Source: Streptomyces cellulosae | Lineage (GTDB): Bacteria; Actinomycetota; Actinomycetes; Streptomycetales; Streptomycetaceae | Assembly (NCBI GenBank): GCA_014655195.1 | Contig: BNBH01000040.1 | Coordinates: 1-36,451 of the forward strand | Direction: 5' to 3' | Length of the DNA: 36,451 nt | Shown here: piece after piece, positions 32,452 through 36,451 of the stretch | How positions within the stretch are numbered: position 1 is the first letter of the stretch | Layout of the letters: every line of letters starts with the position of its first letter | Notes under the pieces: generated by a model | What the model was told of the DNA's origin: nothing | Database searches by the model: none | The model's input: the letters and a program-made list of their open reading frames with translations, nothing else | Translations under genes and position numbers: made by a program

Positions 32452-33810
32452 GTGTCAGTCCCCGCCTCCGCGCCCCACGACGCCGCACCGCCCGGTCAGC
32501 CGAAGAAGGCGGCACTGGCCGCCTGGATCGGCAGCGCGCTCGAGTACTACGACTTCTTCATCTACGGCAGCGCGGCCGCGCTGATCTTTCCCGACGTCTT
32601 CTTCGACGAGTCCGACCCGGCCACCGCGACCCTGCTGTCACTGGCCACCTTCGGAGTCGCGTACGCCGCCCGCCCGGTCGGCGCGTTCTTCCTCGGCCAC
32701 ATCGGCGACCGCATGGGCCGCAAGAAGATCATGGTGTTCACGCTGATCCTCATGGGCGTGTCGACCTTCGTCATCGGCTGTCTGCCCACCCGCGACCAGG
32801 TCGGCACCCTGGCCCCGGTCCTGCTGGTGCTGTGCCGTGTCCTGCAGGGCATATCAGCGGCCGGCGAGCAGGCCAGCGCCAACTCCATGACCCTGGAACA
32901 CGCTCCGGCGCACAAACGCGGCTTCTACACCAGCTTCACCCTCAGCGGCACGCAGGGCGGCCAACTGCTCGCCACCCTGGTCTTCCTGCCCGTCGCCGCT
33001 CTTCCGGAGGAGCACCTGCTGGCCTGGGGCTGGCGCGTGCCGTTCTGGCTGAGCGTCCTGGTCGCGATCGTCGGTTACGTCATCCGCCGCAAGCTCGACG
33101 AGACGCCGGCCTTCGCCCAGCAGGCCGTCACGGAGGGTGTCGCGAAGATGCCGCTGGCCGTGCTGGCGCGCGATCACTGGGCGGACGTCCTGCGGGTGGT
33201 CGCGGGTGCGCTCATCGCCTCGGTCAGCACGATTTTCACGGTGTGGGCACTGGCGTACGCCACGAGTGACACGGTCGGCATGTCCCGTACGGCGATGCTG
33301 TGGGTGGGCGCCCTCGCCAACGTCGCCGCGCTCGCCGCGATTCCGCTGTGGGCGATGCTGTCCGACCGGATCGGCCGGCGTCCGGTGTACCTGATCGGCG
33401 CGGTCGGCAGCGCGGTGACGATGTTCCTGTACCTGTGGGCGATCTCCACCGGCTCCTACCCGCTGACGTTCCTGACCGGCATCGTCGCCTTCGGCGTCGT
33501 CTACAGCGCCGCGAACGGCGTGTGGCCCGCCTTCTACGGGGAGATGTTCTCCACCCGGGTCAGGCTGTCCGGCGTGGCGATCGGCACGCAGATCGGCTTC
33601 GCGGTGGCCGGGTTCGCGGTCACCTTCGCCGCGCAGATCGCGGGTCCGGACGGCGACAACTGGCTCGCGGTGGCGCTGTTCACGGCGGCGCTGTGCGTCC
33701 CGCCGGTGATCGCCGCGCTCTCGGCCCGCGAAACCCACAAGGTCTCCACGGAGGAGCTTGGCAAGCCGGCCCGCCGGAACGCGGCAGAGCCGGAGACCGT
33801 GACGGCCTGA
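32452..33810 (+). CDS. MFS transporter, MHS (shikimate/betaine-type) subfamily
   Basis: A 452-aa membrane protein. GTG 32452 is preceded by AAGGAG at a spacing of 6, whereas the frame opens earlier, at 32395. The MHS signature is clear: AAWIGSALEYYDFFIYGSAA at TM1, GHIGDRMGRKK between TM2 and TM3, and the matching SDRIGRRPVYLIG between TM8 and TM9. About 12 hydrophobic segments are seen. Relatives include ShiA, the E. coli shikimate symporter, plus alpha-ketoglutarate, proline and betaine carriers. Neighbouring quinate/shikimate genes and the shared operator-like site make shikimate, quinate or dehydroshikimate uptake the best guess. A hairpin follows the stop. Confidence 0.9.
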   Translation: MSVPASAPHDAAPPGQPKKAALAAWIGSALEYYDFFIYGSAAALIFPDVFFDESDPATATLLSLATFGVAYAARPVGAFFLGHIGDRMGRKKIMVFTLILMGVSTFVIGCLPTRDQVGTLAPVLLVLCRVLQGISAAGEQASANSMTLEHAPAHKRGFYTSFTLSGTQGGQLLATLVFLPVAALPEEHLLAWGWRVPFWLSVLVAIVGYVIRRKLDETPAFAQQAVTEGVAKMPLAVLARDHWADVLRVVAGALIASVSTIFTVWALAYATSDTVGMSRTAMLWVGALANVAALAAIPLWAMLSDRIGRRPVYLIGAVGSAVTMFLYLWAISTGSYPLTFLTGIVAFGVVYSAANGVWPAFYGEMFSTRVRLSGVAIGTQIGFAVAGFAVTFAAQIAGPDGDNWLAVALFTAALCVPPVIAALSARETHKVSTEELGKPARRNAAEPETVTA

Positions 33811-33819
33811 CGCCGTCCG

Positions 33820-33849
33820 CCCGGCCGCCGGCTCGAGTCGGCGGCCGGG
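33820..33849 (+). terminator. Transporter-gene terminator
   Basis: CCCGGCCGCCG (33820-33830) and CGGCGGCCGGG (33839-33849) form a perfect 11-bp stem with an 8-base loop, 10 bases after the stop. Confidence 0.85.
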
Positions 33850-34462
33850 CTCAGGCGGTCGCCCTGGGGTCTGCCGACCTCGCGGGCGACAGTCGTCAGG
33901 GCCCGGGCGTGCGGACCGAGCGGAGTGGATCGTACGTGCGGGGTCCGGCGACGACGGAACCGGCCGCCGCGCGCTCGGCGACCGAGGGGTGCGCCGGGCG
34001 TTTCGAGCCACCGCGACGGCGGAGCGCTGGTTCAAACACGCCGGCGAGGCGAGGCGGGCACCGGGGGCGCTGTGACGCAGCACGACAGTTCGCGAGCGAG
34101 TTGCCGGTGACGCTCCGTGCGGTGGCCCGGAGGAGCGGTTCTGTCCCCGCGTTGTGCAGGCAGTCCGGCTCTTCTGTTGGCGCGTGCGTCAGCGTCCCGG
34201 TCATGTGTGGGCGGGCTTCACGGAGGCCGGCTCGAAAGCTCCGGCTGTCGTGACTACGCGGGACAGGCGTACGCCTTCATGCCGAGTGGGTTGACGGTGG
34301 AGGTCATGGCAGGAACCCGGCAGGCCGTTGTCACGAACTACGCTGACATCCCCTTCCCACAGTCCAGGGAGCAGCGTGCCGCCGTCCTTCGCCTTCCGGA
34401 CAACCAAGTACAGCCCTGCCGACCGCGACGAGCGTGGGCACTGCAACGGCGCTGAGGACACG
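33850..34462. other. Intergenic, no supported gene
   Basis: About 610 bases. A minus-strand frame (33896-34204) is open but low-complexity, without a known motif or ribosome-binding site. The right part may carry the promoter and alternative start (GTG 34376) of the next gene. Confidence 0.45.
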
Positions 34463-35326
34463 GTGAGCGACCACGGGCCGGTCGAGGCGTCTTACTTGGA
34501 GGCGATCGCCGCCTTCGCGCAGGAGTCGGGCATCGACCGGCTGGAGATCCGTGAACCGGAGGTCACCGGCTTCGTCAACTTCGGCCTGGAGACGCCGGTT
34601 GACGGGCATGGCCTCGCTGAGCTGTTCCCGCACGGCCTCACCGGCTACTACGACGGTGCCGTGGTCTCGGTGCCGGTCGCGCCGGAGCTGGTCCGGGCCA
34701 TGCTCCGTGACCGGGGCGCCTGGTGCCGGCTGGAGCAGCAGCGCACGTTCACCGTGCACGTCGGGTGGGATCAGTATGTGTACGTCGGCAGCGACCAGCC
34801 GTGCGAAGCAGCCGTCGTCCGGACCCGCGAGCTGGGCCTGTTCGCGGAACCGATCACGTCCTCGCCCTACGACGCAGACCTTGAGGAACCAGAGGTGACA
34901 CAGGCTGCGGACGAGGAGTTCTGGGAACGAGTACGCGCTGAACTGGCCGCACCGCGGATGCTCCTCGTGGAGGAGACCTACCTCCGCAACGCCACCCGCT
35001 GGCACCGTCTCACCGAGAACAACCTCGATAGCGTCCGCGCCGCGCTCGGCCCACGCGCTCTCCTGACCGTCTGGCCCGACCTCACCCCTGATGTCGATGC
35101 AGTCCTTGCCGCGCTGCCCGAGGACGAGTCCGTGGACTTCGTCTGGGAGGCGGCGAACGGAACGATTCGCCATGTGACCGTCGATGAGACCCACCACCAT
35201 CAGCTCACCACTTTGGCGGCAGGCGCGAGGGCGGCCTGCACCCTGCCCCTGGCCGTCGAGGAGCGTCACCCCCTGTTCCACGTTGCTCTACCTGACAGTG
35301 ACGTCGTGCTGCGCGCCAGGTGGTGA
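34463..35326 (+). CDS. Unrecognised conserved-looking protein
   Basis: A 287-aa acidic soluble protein. GTG 34463 (VSDHGPVEASYLEAIAAFAQ) with GAGG at spacing 5 is my choice. GTG 34376 behind AGGGAG would add 29 disordered-looking residues. It reads as two parts: about 1-140 with LEIREPEVTGFVNFGLETPV and YYDGAVVSVPVAPELVRAML, then about 150-287 with EEFWERVRAELAAPRMLLVE, LLTVWPDLTPDVDAVLAALP and SVDFVWEAANGTIRHVTVDE. The second part alternates strands and helices and has a beta-rich end, RHPLFHVALPDSDVVLRARW. No catalytic motif, signal or membrane segment is visible. Function unknown. Confidence 0.68.
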   Translation: MSDHGPVEASYLEAIAAFAQESGIDRLEIREPEVTGFVNFGLETPVDGHGLAELFPHGLTGYYDGAVVSVPVAPELVRAMLRDRGAWCRLEQQRTFTVHVGWDQYVYVGSDQPCEAAVVRTRELGLFAEPITSSPYDADLEEPEVTQAADEEFWERVRAELAAPRMLLVEETYLRNATRWHRLTENNLDSVRAALGPRALLTVWPDLTPDVDAVLAALPEDESVDFVWEAANGTIRHVTVDETHHHQLTTLAAGARAACTLPLAVEERHPLFHVALPDSDVVLRARW

Positions 35327-36451
35327 CCTGGTTCGCCATGTCCTGTCCACGGGTCGGCCCAACGCTGCTGCCTGGCTCCGCGGGTGATCCATCACCGCAA
35401 CGGCCGTGTCGACGTTCGGCGCATCCTACGCGTCCGGTCTCCGCGCCCCCAGAAAAAGCGAACTCCGCATCCCTGAGGGAGAGATGCCGAACGAGGCTAT
35501 TGCGAGTGCCACCCTGGCGCGGCAGAGAGCCGTCGGCACCGTGTCTGTCTCGGCTTCGCCTTGAAGAAATCACCCACCCCGGCACCGCGGGCGTGTACCC
35601 AACCGTCGTCATCCGCCCGGGCGTCGGGCTGCTGGGCGGCGGGACAGCTGTCGCGCGGCCCGTCACGCCTACGAGGCGGCTGGAGGCATCTGAGGCATCG
35701 GTCGAACTGCTCGCGGTGTACGACGTCGAGATGCGGCGCGGATGAGGCTGCGGTCATGGTCGGCGGTCCGGGCAGCTGTGCGTCCACGCGACTGAGGACC
35801 CTGGGCACTTCGGTGTCCGGGGCCCTCTGCGCTGTGCGGGGCCTCACCGGCTGTCTGAAACATCGGGCGCCCGATGTTTCGCCTCGACCGCGCAGCAACC
35901 CACGGTGAGATGACGCCGGTCCAGGAGGCAGGCATCCGGTGCCGTGCCCCCACCAGCCGTTCGGCGTGGGGCTGGGTGAGTTCCCGGCCACCGAAACGGT
36001 AGAACTCGTATCCGGCCGGCCGCAGCCGGCGGTCCTCGGCGACCCCGCGTACAGCCGCCGTGCGGCGGAGATCCACACGAGGCAGTGAGTCGCTGCACGA
36101 GGGATGGTGGGGGAAACTGATGAACATGAGCGTGGCTCCTCCGCGTTTCCAGGGAGTCGGCACACCGACTGCGGTGGTCGGGTGAGCCGGTTTCCCCTGG
36201 CCGTCCAGGAGTATCGCGGCCCGGCGGGCGGATCGGGGCATCACAACTGAAACGCTTCCCGCCGGGGCTGTGGACGATCCGAGCGGGAACGGCGCGCTCA
36301 TCACAGTCGGTGCGGCCCACGACATGGCGTGGCCGCCCCAGGTTCAGGCCCTCGTCCACCCGCACACCCCTCTGCTCGCCGCGACGGGACGTATGACCCT
36401 TCAGCGTGGAAGGGGCCGGCTTCTCCACACGCGTGGAAGGCACTGGTCGCC
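35327..36451. other. Gene-poor right end of the window
   Basis: About 1.1 kb with no supported gene. The best frames are a plus-strand one ending at 35745 (PTVVIRPGVGLLGGGTAVAR) and a minus-strand one around 35930-36130 (VDLRRTAAVRGVAEDRRLRP then AGYEFYRFGGRELTQPHAER). Neither has a recognised family, a good start or a ribosome-binding site, so both could be remnants. A perfect 24-bp palindrome lies at 35857-35880. Confidence 0.45.
35857..35880. repeat. Perfect 24-bp palindrome
   Basis: GAAACATCGGGC (35857-35868) is followed immediately by its exact reverse complement (35869-35880) with no spacer. It is too compact for a loop-bearing terminator and fits a dimeric protein site or the abutted ends of an element. 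Confidence 0.8.

Noticed and set aside
33896..34204. Minus-strand 102-codon frame
   Set aside because: Low-complexity Arg/Pro/Ala composition, no motif and no ribosome-binding site.
36127..36186. Short plus-strand peptide MSVAPPRFQGVGTPTAVVG as a possible leader peptide
   Set aside because: No ribosome-binding site, no Trp/His-type attenuation run and no operon behind it.
1..36451. CRISPR arrays, tRNA or rRNA genes
   Set aside because: No regularly spaced repeats and no tRNA or rRNA signature sequences were seen on reading both strands.

Overview
High-GC DNA (about 70% G+C) with Streptomyces-style codon use, frequent GTG starts and purine-rich ribosome-binding sites. Diagnostic families include an LAxTG (class E type) sortase substrate, the MSMEG_0565-0572 nitrilase cluster and a B12-riboswitch-controlled metE. 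All point to a Streptomyces or close relative. The many broken genes and IS copies resemble a chromosome arm, but that is an inference.

Layout. (1) 1-8.4 kb is a decayed polymorphic-toxin/immunity neighbourhood: a SUKH-like immunity gene (367-954), an IS5 remnant, a toxin tail overlapping its probable immunity gene by ATGA (1359-2182), an Rhs-core fragment (7775-8315) and an IS3 orfA remnant. In its middle is an intact 1457-aa NACHT/STAND-type NTPase with a helical-repeat tail (2205-6578), divergent from an 87-aa small protein (6824-7087); this is a candidate defence gene. (2) 8.4-10.7 kb is a nested IS region: two IS5-family elements lie end to end, sharing a TAA, inside an older DDE transposase gene. 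(3) 10.75-11.65 kb holds remnants of an operon that included a 6-methylsalicylate-decarboxylase-like amidohydrolase. (4) 11.8-20.2 kb is the main intact system, a nine-gene same-strand operon-like run of the Nit1C / MSMEG_0565-0572 type: MSMEG_0570 small protein, MSMEG_0569 flavoprotein, amidohydrolase, MSMEG_0572 protein, MSMEG_0568 radical SAM enzyme, a GNAT/AIR-synthase-like fusion, a nitrilase, a second nitrilase-fold protein whose catalytic Cys and Glu are both Asp, and an MSMEG_0565 glycosyltransferase. (5) 20.5-24.2 kb: thiolase remnant, then metE on the minus strand behind a cobalamin riboswitch. (6) 24.4-28.6 kb: remnants (a Tap-like C-terminus, an ATP-dependent ligase N-terminus, lectin-like and Cys-pair fragments) around an intact cell-wall-anchored alpha/beta hydrolase and a DUF2267 gene. 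(7) 28.7-33.8 kb is a quinate/shikimate catabolic module: 3-dehydroshikimate dehydratase (QuiC type) and shikimate/quinate dehydrogenase on the minus strand, with a divergent TetR regulator and an MHS-family MFS transporter on the plus strand, and operator-like sites before both transcription units. (8) 34.4-36.4 kb: one unrecognised protein, then a gene-poor end containing a perfect 24-bp palindrome.

Functionally, the Nit1C-type run probably makes or converts a nitrogen compound (nitrile or cyanide metabolism is reported for this cluster type). The shikimate module should feed protocatechuate into the beta-ketoadipate pathway. metE supplies methionine when B12 is scarce. No tRNA, rRNA or CRISPR was seen.
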